Assembly (NCBI GenBank): GCA_947573605.1
Contig: CANPGM010000018.1
Coordinates: forward strand, 1-64,000
Direction: 5' to 3'
DNA: 64,000 nt
Origin: an uncultured Roseburia sp.
GTDB taxonomy: Bacteria > Bacillota > Clostridia > Lachnospirales > Lachnospiraceae
Positions 53,446-62,587 of the stretch are shown piece after piece (position 1 is the first letter of the stretch; each line of letters begins with the position of its first letter). Below the pieces are notes generated by a model. That model was not told where the DNA came from. It saw only the letters and a list, made by a program, of their open reading frames with translations, and searched no databases. The translations under genes and the position numbers were made by a program.

Positions 53446-54003
53446 ATGATTTCAGCAGGAGATTTCAGAAATGGCATCACTATTGAATTAGAGGGAAATA
53501 TTTTTCAGATTATTGAATTTCAGCATGTAAAACCGGGAAAGGGAGCAGCATTCGTAAGAACGAAATTAAAAAATATTAAGAGCGGCGGCGTTGTAGAGAA
53601 GACCTTCCGTCCGACGGAGAAATGTCCGCAGGCCCGCATTGACAGAAAGGATTATCAGTATCTGTACGCGGACGGCGATTTATTCTATTTTATGGATGTT
53701 GAAACGTACGATCAGATTGCTTTGTCGCAGAACGATATCGGCGATGCGTTAAAGTTTGTGAAAGAGAATGAAATGGTGAAGATGTGTTCCCATAACGGCA
53801 GCGTATTTGCAGTGGAGCCGCCTCTTTTTGTAGAATTAAAGATTACGGAGACAGAGCCGGGCTTTAAGGGCGATACGGCTACCGGCGCTACGAAACCGGC
53901 CGTTGTAGAGACCGGTGCAACCGTGTATGTACCGTTGTTCGTAGAACAGGATGACGTAATTAAAATCGATACCAGAACGGGTGAGTATTTATCGCGTGTA
54001 TAA
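53446..54003 (+). CDS. efp: Elongation factor P
   Basis: 185 residues. [15 protein letters not shown] holds the modifiable lysine loop; the three beta domains and the ending [13 protein letters not shown] are standard. It relieves ribosome stalling at proline runs. Ribosome binding site AAGGAGGAAG. Confidence 0.97.
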   Translation: MISAGDFRNGITIELEGNIFQIIEFQHVKPGKGAAFVRTKLKNIKSGGVVEKTFRPTEKCPQARIDRKDYQYLYADGDLFYFMDVETYDQIALSQNDIGDALKFVKENEMVKMCSHNGSVFAVEPPLFVELKITETEPGFKGDTATGATKPAVVETGATVYVPLFVEQDDVIKIDTRTGEYLSRV

Positions 54004-54081
54004 AAAGGGTAATCCGCGCACGATCTGTGTTTGCGGCGATTTGTGAATGAATGTGTATTTCGTTTAATAAGGTAAAATCAG

Positions 54082-54122
54082 ACAGCGCTCAGGGCTTAAA
54101 TTTCCTCTGAGCGCTGTTTTAT
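54082..54122 (+). terminator. Terminator after efp
   Basis: Stem ACAGCGCTCAG/CTGAGCGCTGT, then TTTATTTTT. It lies between efp and the convergent flippase gene. Confidence 0.85.
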
Positions 54123-54192
54123 TTTTATGGTAAGCATTTTTTGGGACAAATCGGCGCTGGCACGGACTGGTGTTGCTCTATTCCAAAGCATC

Positions 54193-55530
54193 TTATAATG
54201 CGGCGCTGTTCTGCTTTTTCCAAGTATTTCGATAAAGGATGTATATCGAAAGAAGCGATACCGCAATCTGGGCAAACAGCAGGGCATAGAGGTAGCCCTT
54301 GATTCCCACCTCAGGAATGACAAAGAGTACAAAAATGATTCGGATTACACAGCCAATAAGGTTTAATGCAAAAGTTGTGCCGGGATAGCCGAGGCCGTGC
54401 AGGATGCTTGTTAAGGTACTGCTTAAATAAGTAAATGGGCAGATCCAGCTTAAAGTGAGAATAAAAGTTCCGGCAAGAGAGTTCTTAAATACGTAGTTCC
54501 CGATAAATCTTCCGGTGAAAAGAAAACCGAGCGTACATAAAAAGCCCAGAATCAGACAGGATTCGATCGTGCGCCGCACGGCCCGCTTGATCAGTTCCTG
54601 CTTTTTTTTGGCCTGCGCTTCCGAAATCATCGGCAGCAGCATAACGGAAACAGAGTTTGTAATGACGCCCGGAAACATGATAATCGGCAGCGCCATGCCG
54701 GTCAGGATACCGAAAACGCCTAAGGCTTCGGTAGAGGTATAGCCGAACGAGCGCAGACTGTCCGGAATCATAATATTTTCATAACTGGACAAGAGGTTTA
54801 TTACAATTCGGTTTGCAGTAAGGGGAAGCGCCATTGCAAGCAGGTTTTTTGCCGTAAAGTAAAGATTTCCGGACGCGGGCTCTAAACCGATAAAACTAAC
54901 CGAAATCAGCATACCGGCAAGCTCGCCAAGCGTAATTCCCCATGCCGCCATAGCAATGGAAATCTCGCGTCCGCTGCTTTGGGCAATTACAAAAATAAGA
55001 TAAACGCTGCCGACCCGCACAAGCTGTTCCGCCAACTGGGAAAGCGCCGGTATGGCGGCTTTTTTCATGCCGTAATAATAGCCGTTGATACAGGCGTGAA
55101 TACAACAGGGAACATAGGAATAGGCAATTATTTTAAGCAGCGGGGCGCAGCGGGCTTCTTTCAAAAGCGTTCCCGCAATAAACTCTGCGTTTTTCCAGAG
55201 AAGGCCTCCGGTAAGCAGAGAAAGCGCCAGAGAAATCAGAAGTCCTACATAAAGATAAGTTCTTGCGCCCTTTGGATTGCGGTTTCCGATTTCCATTGAG
55301 ACAAAGCGGGAAATAGAGGTCTGTATTCCGGCCGAGGTCAGAGAAAAGCAGATGCCCATCACCGGAAAAATAAGCTGGTAAATTCCAAGTCCTTCCGCAC
55401 CAATTGTTCGCGACAGGAATATTCTATAAAAGAAGCCGATGATACGTGAGAGTATGCCGGCAGTCGTTAAGAGCAGAGTTCCGGTAAGCAGAGAGTTTTT
55501 GGTGGAATTTATTTTCAAGACAGCCTCCAT
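54193..55530 (-). CDS. SpoVB/MATE-like lipid flippase
   Basis: 445 residues with 12 or more membrane helices. The N-terminal SLLTGTLLLTTAGILSRIIGFFYRIFLSRTIGAEGLGIYQLIFP is characteristic of the polysaccharide-biosynthesis/SpoVB branch of the MOP superfamily. It probably flips lipid-linked wall or spore-cortex precursors. It is divergent from the cysteine desulfurase gene. Confidence 0.9.
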   Translation of the reverse strand: MEAVLKINSTKNSLLTGTLLLTTAGILSRIIGFFYRIFLSRTIGAEGLGIYQLIFPVMGICFSLTSAGIQTSISRFVSMEIGNRNPKGARTYLYVGLLISLALSLLTGGLLWKNAEFIAGTLLKEARCAPLLKIIAYSYVPCCIHACINGYYYGMKKAAIPALSQLAEQLVRVGSVYLIFVIAQSSGREISIAMAAWGITLGELAGMLISVSFIGLEPASGNLYFTAKNLLAMALPLTANRIVINLLSSYENIMIPDSLRSFGYTSTEALGVFGILTGMALPIIMFPGVITNSVSVMLLPMISEAQAKKKQELIKRAVRRTIESCLILGFLCTLGFLFTGRFIGNYVFKNSLAGTFILTLSWICPFTYLSSTLTSILHGLGYPGTTFALNLIGCVIRIIFVLFVIPEVGIKGYLYALLFAQIAVSLLSIYILYRNTWKKQNSAAL

Positions 55531-55583
55531 AAAGAGCGTAAAGCCGGTTCGTCATTTTAGTATATGAGAAGGATGGAGAAAAA

Positions 55584-56726
55584 ATGAATCGTCAAATATA
55601 TTTGGATAATGCGGCTACGACGCAGATGTCGGAGGCTGTAAGACAGGAGATGGAGCCATATCTGGCGGAGAATTTCGGCAATGCGTCGACTTCGTATGCG
55701 ATCGGTACGGAGGCGAAAGCAGCGGTGACAAAGGTAAGGGAATTGATTGCGGAAACGCTGCACGCAAAGCCGGACGAGATTTATTTTACGTCCTGCGGTT
55801 CGGAGTCGGATAACTGGGCGGTTAAGGGAATAGCGGGAGCGTATAAAACAAAGGGCAGGCATATTATCACAAGCGCTATCGAACATCATGCTGTATTAAA
55901 TTCCTGCGAGTATCTTCAGAAGCTCGGTTATCGGGTTACGTACTTAAAGCCGGACGGAAACGGGATCATTGCTCCGGAAGAGGTACGTCAGGCGATTTGT
56001 GCCGATACGACGTTAATTTCCGTTATGTTTGCCAATAATGAAGTGGGAACGATTGAACCCGTAACACAAATCGGAAAGCTTGCGAAGGAACGCCAGATTA
56101 TTTTTCACACGGACGCTGTGCAGGCGTATGCGCAGATACCGATTTCCGCCGCGCAGATGCCGTTTGATCTTTTAAGCGCGAGCGCGCATAAATTTCACGG
56201 ACCTAAGGGCGTCGGGTTTTTATATATCAGAGAAGGGACGCAGATTCCTTCCTTTATTCACGGCGGCGGGCAGGAAGGCGGCAGGCGCGCCGGAACGGAA
56301 AATGTGGCGGGTATCGTCGGAATGGGGAAAGCGGCGGAGCTTGCGTTTAAAAATATGCGAAGCCGGATGCAGCGGGAGACCATGCTTCGTAATTATTTGA
56401 TGGAACGGGTAATGCATGAAATACCGGAGGTACGAATTAACGGACACAGAACAAAGCGGCTTCCGGGAAATATCAGCTTTAGCTTTCGCGGCGTGGAAGG
56501 TTCCGCTCTTTTGATTCTTTTAGAAGAGGATCAGATCTGCGCTTCCGGCGGTTCGGCCTGCAACACGGGAGAAAGCCGGATTTCCTATGTGATAGAAGCG
56601 CTTGACGTACCGGAAGAATACGCGCCGGGAACCGTGCGTCTGACCTTATCCGGGGAGACGACAAAAGAAGAAATCGATGCGGCCGTCGAGTCTTTGAAAC
56701 GCAATGTAGACAGACTTCGAAACTAA
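55584..56726 (+). CDS. Cysteine desulfurase (NifS/IscS-like)
   Basis: 380 residues. YLDNAATTQMSEAV, IEHHAVLNS, HTDAVQAYAQIP, the PLP lysine in SAHKFHGPKG, GGGQEGGRRAGTENV, and the active-site cysteine loop CASGGSACNTGE. It mobilises sulfur from cysteine for Fe-S clusters or thio-modified tRNA. No iscU or mnmA gene is adjacent, so its partner is unknown. Confidence 0.93.
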   Translation: MNRQIYLDNAATTQMSEAVRQEMEPYLAENFGNASTSYAIGTEAKAAVTKVRELIAETLHAKPDEIYFTSCGSESDNWAVKGIAGAYKTKGRHIITSAIEHHAVLNSCEYLQKLGYRVTYLKPDGNGIIAPEEVRQAICADTTLISVMFANNEVGTIEPVTQIGKLAKERQIIFHTDAVQAYAQIPISAAQMPFDLLSASAHKFHGPKGVGFLYIREGTQIPSFIHGGGQEGGRRAGTENVAGIVGMGKAAELAFKNMRSRMQRETMLRNYLMERVMHEIPEVRINGHRTKRLPGNISFSFRGVEGSALLILLEEDQICASGGSACNTGESRISYVIEALDVPEEYAPGTVRLTLSGETTKEEIDAAVESLKRNVDRLRN

Positions 56727-56734
56727 AAGGGATA

Positions 56735-56763
56735 TTGACAAGAGAGTATAGATGCGGTATAGT
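56735..56763 (+). promoter_or_regulatory. Promoter of the MarR gene
   Basis: Consensus TTGACA (56735-56740), a 17-base spacer and TATAGT (56758-56763). This rules out the in-frame ATG at 56752 as start. Confidence 0.75.
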
Positions 56764-56793
56764 GTTTTAAGAAAATGTTTACGAGGAAACAAA

Positions 56794-57264
56794 ATGGAAG
56801 AACAACGGATTTTGTTAAAAGAAATGGCCTATATGCTTGAACATCAGGATATGCTTTCAAAACTGACCGAGAGCGTTTGTCTGGATGAATACGGTTATTC
56901 TGAAACACACTGTATCGATTCAATCGGGAGGCAGGAACAGCCGAACGTTACAAAGATAGCAGAGCAGATGAAAATGACGCGGGGCGCAATCAGTAAAATG
57001 ACAAAAAAGCTTGCAGACAGAGGATTGATTGAAAAATATACACTGGAATCCAATAAAAAAGAAGTGTATTTTAAGCTGACTGCACAGGGAATGGAACTTT
57101 TTAAAGAGCATGAAAAGCGTCACCGGCTCTGGGAAAAACGTGATATGGAGTTTTTGTCCCGTTATCCGAAAGAGGAGCTTTGCGTCCTGATTCAATTTAT
57201 GAAGGAATTTAACGAATATCTGGAACTTGAAATTGATAAGTATACCAGACACGAGAAAAAATAA
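56794..57264 (+). CDS. MarR-family transcriptional regulator
   Basis: 156 residues from ATG at 56794 (GAGGAAAC). A winged helix (NVTKIAEQMKMTRGAISKMTKKLADRGLIEKYTLESNKKEVYFKLT) is flanked by dimerisation helices, the standard MarR layout. It probably senses small molecules or stress. No obvious target gene lies beside it. Confidence 0.88.
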   Translation: MEEQRILLKEMAYMLEHQDMLSKLTESVCLDEYGYSETHCIDSIGRQEQPNVTKIAEQMKMTRGAISKMTKKLADRGLIEKYTLESNKKEVYFKLTAQGMELFKEHEKRHRLWEKRDMEFLSRYPKEELCVLIQFMKEFNEYLELEIDKYTRHEKK

Positions 57265-57265
57265 G

Positions 57266-57317
57266 CAATTCCAGGATAGGCGGCCGTATGATAACCGTAT
57301 CCCGGAATTGCATGTTT
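57266..57317 (+). terminator. Terminator after the MarR gene
   Basis: Outer stem GCAATTCC/GGAATTGC with inner GGATA and CCGTATCC pairing, followed by ATGTTTTT. It lies directly against the stop of the convergent transglycosylase gene. Confidence 0.75.
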
Positions 57318-58064
57318 TTACGCATCGCCGCGGGATATTCTGGTAAGCTTCATCAGTGTGACCATAAGATCGAGGGAGTCCTTTGTCACATTGTGCTCGT
57401 TAAAAAATTCTTCCAGCATCCGATTGGCTTCCGCTCTTTTGTCTCCGGTTAAATCAAAGAGCGTCGTTCCGGAAGCGGAGGGAAGTTCATAATTTTCACC
57501 GATACCGTTTAATACTTTCTTTACGTAATTTTGCGTCTCGGTAAAAGGAGGGATGCCGCCGTATTTTTCCACATTGCCGCTGCCGGCATTATAGGCTGCA
57601 AGCGCAAGCGCGGTATCGCCGTTATATTTGGTCAGAAGGCTGCCGATCATACAGGCGCCTCCCATAATATTTTCCCTGGGGTCGTACGGGTTGGATACGC
57701 CTAATGAAGCGGCGGTCTGCGGCATAAGCTGCATAATACCCATAGCGCCTGCGGGACTTACCGCCGAGGGATTAAAATTAGATTCCGCTTTCGCAATAGA
57801 TTTTAACAGGTTCTTTGAAACGCCGTATGTATTGGCGGCTTCCTCAAAAATTGCCTCCAGGTCGACAGTTGTATTTAAGTCGGCGGCAGGCGCCGTCTGA
57901 TTGGACACTGCCTGATGATTGGATAGCGCAGCGGCATTTTCATTTAAAATAGATGTAAAATCGTTTGATGACACATTGCTTGCCGGCGCCGTATTTCTTG
58001 CCATTTTTGCGGCAATGATTTCGGAGGCGGACTCATCAAGATAAGGGAGAATGGAAATACTCAT
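57318..58064 (-). CDS. Lytic transglycosylase (SLT domain) without a signal peptide
   Basis: 248 residues from ATG at 58064 (AAAGGATG). The SLT domain (about 70-190) has the catalytic Glu in IAKAESNFNPSAVSPAGAMGIMQLMP and the later LALAAYNAGSGNVEKYGG. The N-terminal 65 residues are polar, with no signal peptide, and the C-terminal tail is acidic and helical. It cleaves glycan strands in the wall. The route out of the cell is unclear, and an unconventional or flagellar-type export is possible. Confidence 0.85.
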   Translation of the reverse strand: MSISILPYLDESASEIIAAKMARNTAPASNVSSNDFTSILNENAAALSNHQAVSNQTAPAADLNTTVDLEAIFEEAANTYGVSKNLLKSIAKAESNFNPSAVSPAGAMGIMQLMPQTAASLGVSNPYDPRENIMGGACMIGSLLTKYNGDTALALAAYNAGSGNVEKYGGIPPFTETQNYVKKVLNGIGENYELPSASGTTLFDLTGDKRAEANRMLEEFFNEHNVTKDSLDLMVTLMKLTRISRGDA

Positions 58065-58258
58065 AATAAACATCCTTTTCTTTTGATTTTATAAGAACAT
58101 GAGGAGATTCATCCTGAGAGAATGGCTCCACCGTTGTCCGATTTACACTAACGACATCATTATAGCACAAATATATGTCTGTGAACAGAAAAAAATGACA
58201 AATTTATACGGGAAGAATTTCCATTGAAGAAAATGGTTCAGAAAGGTATAGGTACAAT

Positions 58259-59527
58259 ATGAAAAAAGAAACATTTGTAACGAAAGAACAGTTAGAGGAA
58301 ATCGTAAAAAAATATCCGACGCCGTTTCACCTCTATGATGAAAAAGGAATTCGCGAGAATGCAAAAGCGGTAAAGGAGGCGTTTGCATGGAATCCGGGTT
58401 TTCGCGAATATTTTGCGGTAAAAGCGACGCCGAATCCGTTTCTTCTAAATATTTTAAAGGAGTACGATTTCGGATTGGACTGCTCTTCTTATACGGAACT
58501 GATGCTTGCGGACGCTGTAGGGATGACGGGAGAGTACATTATGTTTTCCGCAAATGATGTGCCTGCAGAGGAGTTTTCCTATGCGGACAAGCTGGGAGCG
58601 ATAATCAATCTGGATGATTTTACCCATATTGATTTTCTGGAAAAGACAATTGGACATATTCCGGAAACGATTAGCTGCCGTTATAATCCGGGCGGCGTCT
58701 TTACCATGAGCAACGGTATTATGGACAATCCGGGCGACTCAAAGTACGGTTTTACGCGTGAACAGTTGTTTGAGGGATTTCGCGTTCTGAAAGAAAAAGG
58801 TGCAAAATATTTCGGCGTTCACGCATTCCTTGCAAGCAATACGGTGACGAACGAGTACTATCCGAAGCTTGCACGGCAGCTTTTCGAGCTTGTTGTGGAA
58901 TTAAAGGAACAAACCGGCTGCGAGATTCGGTTTGTCAATCTCTCCGGCGGCGTCGGAATCCCTTATAGACCGGAAGAGACGCCGAACGATATCCGGGCAA
59001 TCGGAGCAGGCGTGAAAGAGGCTTTTGACGAGGTGCTAGTCCCGGCGGGACTTTCCGACGTCGCTATATACTGTGAAATGGGGCGTTTTATGTTAGGGCC
59101 TTACGGTTGTCTGGTAACGTCTGCGATACATGAAAAGCATACGTATAAGGAATATGTGGGTGTGGACGCGTGCGCTGCAAATCTGATGCGTCCGGCCGTT
59201 TATCGTGCATATCACCATATTACCGTAATGGGAAAAGAGGACGCTCCCTGCGATCATAAATATGACATTGTCGGTTCTCTTTGTGAAAATTGCGACAAAT
59301 TCGCGATTGATCGAATGCTGCCGGAAATAGAAAAAGGAGATCTGCTTGTCATTCATGATACCGGAGCGCATGGTTTTTCAATGGGATATAATTATAACGG
59401 GCGGCTGCGCTCCGCGGAACTGCTGCTGAAAGAAGACGGTTCGGTGCAGTTAATCCGCCGCGCGGAAACACCCGCGGATTATTTTGCTACTTTTGATTGT
59501 TTTGATATTATAAAAGATCTGAAATAA
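58259..59527 (+). CDS. lysA: Diaminopimelate decarboxylase-like PLP enzyme
   Basis: 422 residues of the fold-III PLP decarboxylase type. The lysine is in YFAVKATPNP. GLDCSSYTELMLA, the FVNLSGGVGIPY glycine loop, a CEMGRFMLGPYG loop, the GSLCENCDKF segment with the second-site cysteine, and DTGAHGFSMGYNYNGRLR follow LysA. It would make lysine from meso-DAP. Related D-amino or polyamine decarboxylases remain a minor alternative. Confidence 0.85.
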   Translation: MKKETFVTKEQLEEIVKKYPTPFHLYDEKGIRENAKAVKEAFAWNPGFREYFAVKATPNPFLLNILKEYDFGLDCSSYTELMLADAVGMTGEYIMFSANDVPAEEFSYADKLGAIINLDDFTHIDFLEKTIGHIPETISCRYNPGGVFTMSNGIMDNPGDSKYGFTREQLFEGFRVLKEKGAKYFGVHAFLASNTVTNEYYPKLARQLFELVVELKEQTGCEIRFVNLSGGVGIPYRPEETPNDIRAIGAGVKEAFDEVLVPAGLSDVAIYCEMGRFMLGPYGCLVTSAIHEKHTYKEYVGVDACAANLMRPAVYRAYHHITVMGKEDAPCDHKYDIVGSLCENCDKFAIDRMLPEIEKGDLLVIHDTGAHGFSMGYNYNGRLRSAELLLKEDGSVQLIRRAETPADYFATFDCFDIIKDLK

Positions 59528-59537
59528 GGCAGGAAAT

Positions 59538-60296
59538 ATGTGCATAGACGAGGCGCGGTTTGAGGCCGCAAGAGATAAAATTATCGGTAAAGACAGGGAA
59601 CGTCAGGGAATCGGCACGCTTGCGGAGAAGACGGTTCATGCGGTATTAAAGAACTATTATGCGCCCGATACCGCTATGCATGAGATCCGTGTGGAAAATT
59701 TTGTTGCCGATATCTATACCGGAACAGAAATCATAGAGATTCAGACCAGATCGTTTGGGAATATGCGGCGGAAATTAGAGACATTTCTGCCGCTTTATCC
59801 TGTGACGGTCGTCTATCCGATTCCGCGTATCAAATGGCTTTCCTGGATTGACGAAGAGACGGGAGAGGCTTCGGCGAAGCGGAAATCTCCGAAACGGGGA
59901 ACTGTCTATCAGGCGTTTTCCGAGCTTTATAAAATACGTTCGTTTCTTTCCGACCCGAATCTGCATTTTCGATTTGCTTTGATTGATATGGAGGAATATC
60001 GTCTGTTAAACGGCTGGAGCAGAGATAAGAAAAAAGGGAGCGAGCGGTATGACAGGATTCCGCTTCATTTTGCCGAGGAAATCCATATCAGTCGAAGGGA
60101 AGACTACATGCAGCTGATTCCTTATGAGATTCGGGAACCGTTTACATCAAAGGATTTTGCGAAAGAGGCGAAAATACCGGTCAGACTTGCCGGGACGATT
60201 CTTTTGATTTTGACGGATTTAGCTCTTGTAACCAGAGTCGGCAAGAAGGGAAACAGTTATCTGTATCGAATAAACGACGAATTAGTAATTGCTTAA
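59538..60296 (+). CDS. Restriction-endonuclease-fold-like protein with winged-helix end
   Basis: 252 residues, not a family I can name. The N-terminal part IGTLAEKTVHAVLKNYY... HEIRVENFVADIYTGTEIIEIQTRSF has a helix Glu, an Asp on a strand and E-x-Q on the next strand. That is the E...D...(D/E)xK-type order with Gln in place of Lys, as in some PD-(D/E)XK proteins. The C-terminus (TSKDFAKEAKIPVRLAGTILLILTDLALVTRVGKKGNSYLYRI) looks like a winged helix. It may cut or bind nucleic acid. It lies 10 bases after lysA. Confidence 0.6.
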   Translation: MCIDEARFEAARDKIIGKDRERQGIGTLAEKTVHAVLKNYYAPDTAMHEIRVENFVADIYTGTEIIEIQTRSFGNMRRKLETFLPLYPVTVVYPIPRIKWLSWIDEETGEASAKRKSPKRGTVYQAFSELYKIRSFLSDPNLHFRFALIDMEEYRLLNGWSRDKKKGSERYDRIPLHFAEEIHISRREDYMQLIPYEIREPFTSKDFAKEAKIPVRLAGTILLILTDLALVTRVGKKGNSYLYRINDELVIA

Positions 60297-60572
60297 AACC
60301 AGTCGTTTTTTTACCGAGGGCTCCAGCCGGTCAATCGTCTGTCTGGCCTGGCTGTAGCGGTTACGGTTGGTGTTAATGATATAAATATAATCTGTATGCT
60401 TGAATTTCCTTTTCAGGAAAAACGGAACTCTCATCAGCGTTTTGCTAAAGGGAATCTGGTCTTCGATTAAAAGTCTGACGGCCTGTTCGCTGATTTTTTC
60501 ACTTGCGGTATAGCATAAATCGATGTCTTTGTCTATGTCTTTTGGATTTCCCAGTAAAATTACTTTTCCCAT
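60282..60572 (-). CDS. Protein of unknown function (96 aa)
   Basis: ATG at 60572. Its stop overlaps the end of the convergent nuclease-like gene. The sequence is alpha/beta with a basic middle (PFFLKRKFKHTDYIYIINTNRNRY); no motif recognised. It follows the XRE gene on the same strand, so a toxin-antitoxin or regulator-target relation is possible but unsupported. Confidence 0.5.
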   Translation of the reverse strand: MGKVILLGNPKDIDKDIDLCYTASEKISEQAVRLLIEDQIPFSKTLMRVPFFLKRKFKHTDYIYIINTNRNRYSQARQTIDRLEPSVKKRLVLSNY

Positions 60573-60611
60573 GCGTATCTTCCCATATCCTTGTCCGGAG
60601 TTTTATCTGTT

Positions 60612-60917
60612 TTATTTCACTCTGATTTGAAGCTGCTTTCCGAGGCTCTTTGCGATTTTTATCAGAAAATCAAGGCTGGGATTGTAGCTGCCGCTTTCAA
60701 AGCGGGAGATATTAGACTTTTTTGTACCTACGCGGGCGGCTAACGCTTCCTGTGTAAGTTCCTGTGCTTTACGGGCCGCCTTTAGCTGCTCGACGACTTC
60801 AAGACGCGGGGCAAGTTCATTCTGCTTAAGCCCGGGGTTTTTTGGTGTCTGATTGAAGCCGGTTCTCCCGGAAGCCGTCTCCTGCTTTGAAAAGCGCTTT
60901 GCATCGGTTTCTTTCAT
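60612..60917 (-). CDS. XRE/HigA-like transcriptional regulator
   Basis: 101 residues from ATG at 60917; an upstream in-frame ATG at 60989 lacks a ribosome binding site. The helix-turn-helix LTQEALAARVGTKKSNISRFESGSYNPSLDFLIKIAKSLGKQL is canonical for HigA-type antitoxins and repressors. The N-terminal 45 residues are basic and probably disordered. Its upstream region carries a 24-bp perfect palindrome next to a TTGACA box, suggesting autoregulation. Confidence 0.8.
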   Translation of the reverse strand: MKETDAKRFSKQETASGRTGFNQTPKNPGLKQNELAPRLEVVEQLKAARKAQELTQEALAARVGTKKSNISRFESGSYNPSLDFLIKIAKSLGKQLQIRVK

Positions 60918-61008
60918 TTTTCGTCTGATTTTCGTAAGAAACGAAAACTGCTCCCCGTGTAATATTGTAAAATTGAAATAAAATACCAATTTTGACTGTC
61001 ACAGTAAG

Positions 61009-61032
61009 AAAGTTATCATATATGATAACTTT
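61009..61032. promoter_or_regulatory. 24-bp perfect palindrome, probable operator
   Basis: AAAGTTATCATATATGATAACTTT is its own reverse complement. It lies 92 bases upstream of the XRE start. On the minus strand TTGACA overlaps its upstream edge at about 61031-61036, as expected for an autorepressor. It could also act on the divergent nuclease gene at 61153. Confidence 0.75.
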
Positions 61033-61152
61033 TGTCAATTGCAAAAAAGGGGTTTTCATTGAAGAAAAGCGGGATTTGTGGTAGTATAAATACCATAATC
61101 TGACAGTAACATTTATTTTTGTTCATAGTAACGCAAGGGGAGGCGGACGATC

Positions 61153-62151
61153 ATGAGAAACCTGTTCGGTATCATAGCAAAGACAAATAGAAAAAAAGCA
61201 GTTTGTTTTCTGGCGGTTTTATTTACAGCCGCGGCGATTGCGGTTTCCGGCTGCGGCGTCGAGATTGATACGTTGATGCAGTCCGGTAATCCGGGGGCAG
61301 AGACGGATCCGACGCATGAGGGGGAACAGACAGAATTTGAAACGGAGAGGAGCCGCTATTTTGCCGAAGGAGAAAATACCGTATCGCCGGAAGATATTCC
61401 GCCGTATGACGGAGAGCCATATGCGGTCATAAACGACAATCTTCCTTTTTTTACGGAAGAAGAGATTACGTCGGAGTCTTTTGAAAGTTACAGCGAGTTG
61501 GACGAATTGGGAAGATGCGGAACGGTTTATGCAAATGTCGGACAGGATCTGATGCCGACGGGAGAAAAGGGCTCGATCGGACAGGTAAAGCCGACGGGAT
61601 GGCATACCGTAAAATATGATGTTGTAAACGGAGGCTATCTTTATAATCGGTGTCATTTGATCGGATATCAGCTTACTGCCGAAAATGCGAATGAGCGCAA
61701 TCTGATTACAGGGACAAGATACCTGAATGTAACGGGGATGCTTCCGTTTGAAAACAGAGTGGCCGATTATGTCAGGGAAACAAATCATCATGTTCTATAC
61801 CGGGTAACGCCGGTATTTGACGGGGAGAATCTTTTGGCGGACGGCGTTCTGATGGAGGCAAGGTCGGTAGAAGACGACGGAGAGGGCGTCTGCTTTTGCG
61901 TCTTTGCTTATAACGTACAGCCGGGTGTGGCAATCGATTATGCGACAGGCGAGAGCAGACTGGAAAAAGACGACAGAGCGGAAACGGAAGACAGTACGGA
62001 ATATATCTTAAATACAAACACGATGAAATTTCATAAACCTTCGTGCCAAAGCGTGGAAAAGATAACGGAAGAGAATAAAACGGTGTATGTGGGGAACAGA
62101 AAAGACGTGACAGATCTGGGGTATGAACCGTGCAAAGCATGTAATCCGTAA
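61153..62151 (+). CDS. Secreted lipoprotein DNA/RNA non-specific endonuclease
   Basis: 332 residues. A basic start, hydrophobic helix and lipobox (VSGC, Cys34) give a lipoprotein signal. An acidic linker follows. The nuclease core (about 95-265) contains YNRCHLIGYQLTAENANERN and LPFENRVADYVRETNHHVLYRV, matching the streptodornase/EndA group. The C-terminus has a metal-knuckle H-x3-C...C-x2-C (KFHKPSCQS and CKACNP), as seen in Ada-like zinc modules on such nucleases. It probably degrades extracellular nucleic acid at the cell surface. Confidence 0.85.
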   Translation: MRNLFGIIAKTNRKKAVCFLAVLFTAAAIAVSGCGVEIDTLMQSGNPGAETDPTHEGEQTEFETERSRYFAEGENTVSPEDIPPYDGEPYAVINDNLPFFTEEEITSESFESYSELDELGRCGTVYANVGQDLMPTGEKGSIGQVKPTGWHTVKYDVVNGGYLYNRCHLIGYQLTAENANERNLITGTRYLNVTGMLPFENRVADYVRETNHHVLYRVTPVFDGENLLADGVLMEARSVEDDGEGVCFCVFAYNVQPGVAIDYATGESRLEKDDRAETEDSTEYILNTNTMKFHKPSCQSVEKITEENKTVYVGNRKDVTDLGYEPCKACNP

Positions 62152-62172
62152 TATCAACGATATGGTAAGAAA

Positions 62173-62553
62173 TGGACCTGACGGGAGTCGAACCCGTGTC
62201 CAAAAACCAATCCCCCATCCTTCTACGAGCGTAGCCTGCATTTTACCGCCGCCAAATCGGCGGCGCTTTCCCTCTGCCGGACCTGTACAGGCACAGTTCC
62301 GGGGTTGGTAGCTTCATCATACGCCTGCATGGGCAAAGCTTAACATGCATCGTTTCCTGCTTCGTCGATGCCTGGGTCCCGGAGCGCAGGTTCTCCTGGT
62401 CAGACAGCAGCTATAAAAGCTGACTAATTTGCAGACTAGGCTGCAAATGCTAAATTATTATCTTCAGCGTTTAATTTTAATTTTGGAATTTGACGTATCC
62501 CGTACGGCTCGCTTCTCTGGCTTCATGATCCCTGTCGAAACCATTACAGGCCC
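62173..62553 (-). ncRNA. ssrA: tmRNA
   Basis: The acceptor stem GGGCCTG (5', 62553-62547) pairs with CAGGTCC; the T-arm GGGTTCGACTCCC and the 5' TGGTTTCGACAGGGATCATGAAG segment are conserved. The tag frame is GCT-GAA-GAT-AAT-AAT-TTA-GCA-TTT-GCA-GCC-TAG, giving AEDNNLAFAA. CCA is not encoded. It rescues stalled ribosomes together with SmpB encoded just upstream. Confidence 0.95.
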
Positions 62554-62587
62554 ATAAATATAAAATATTGCGGAACAATAAGGAGAA

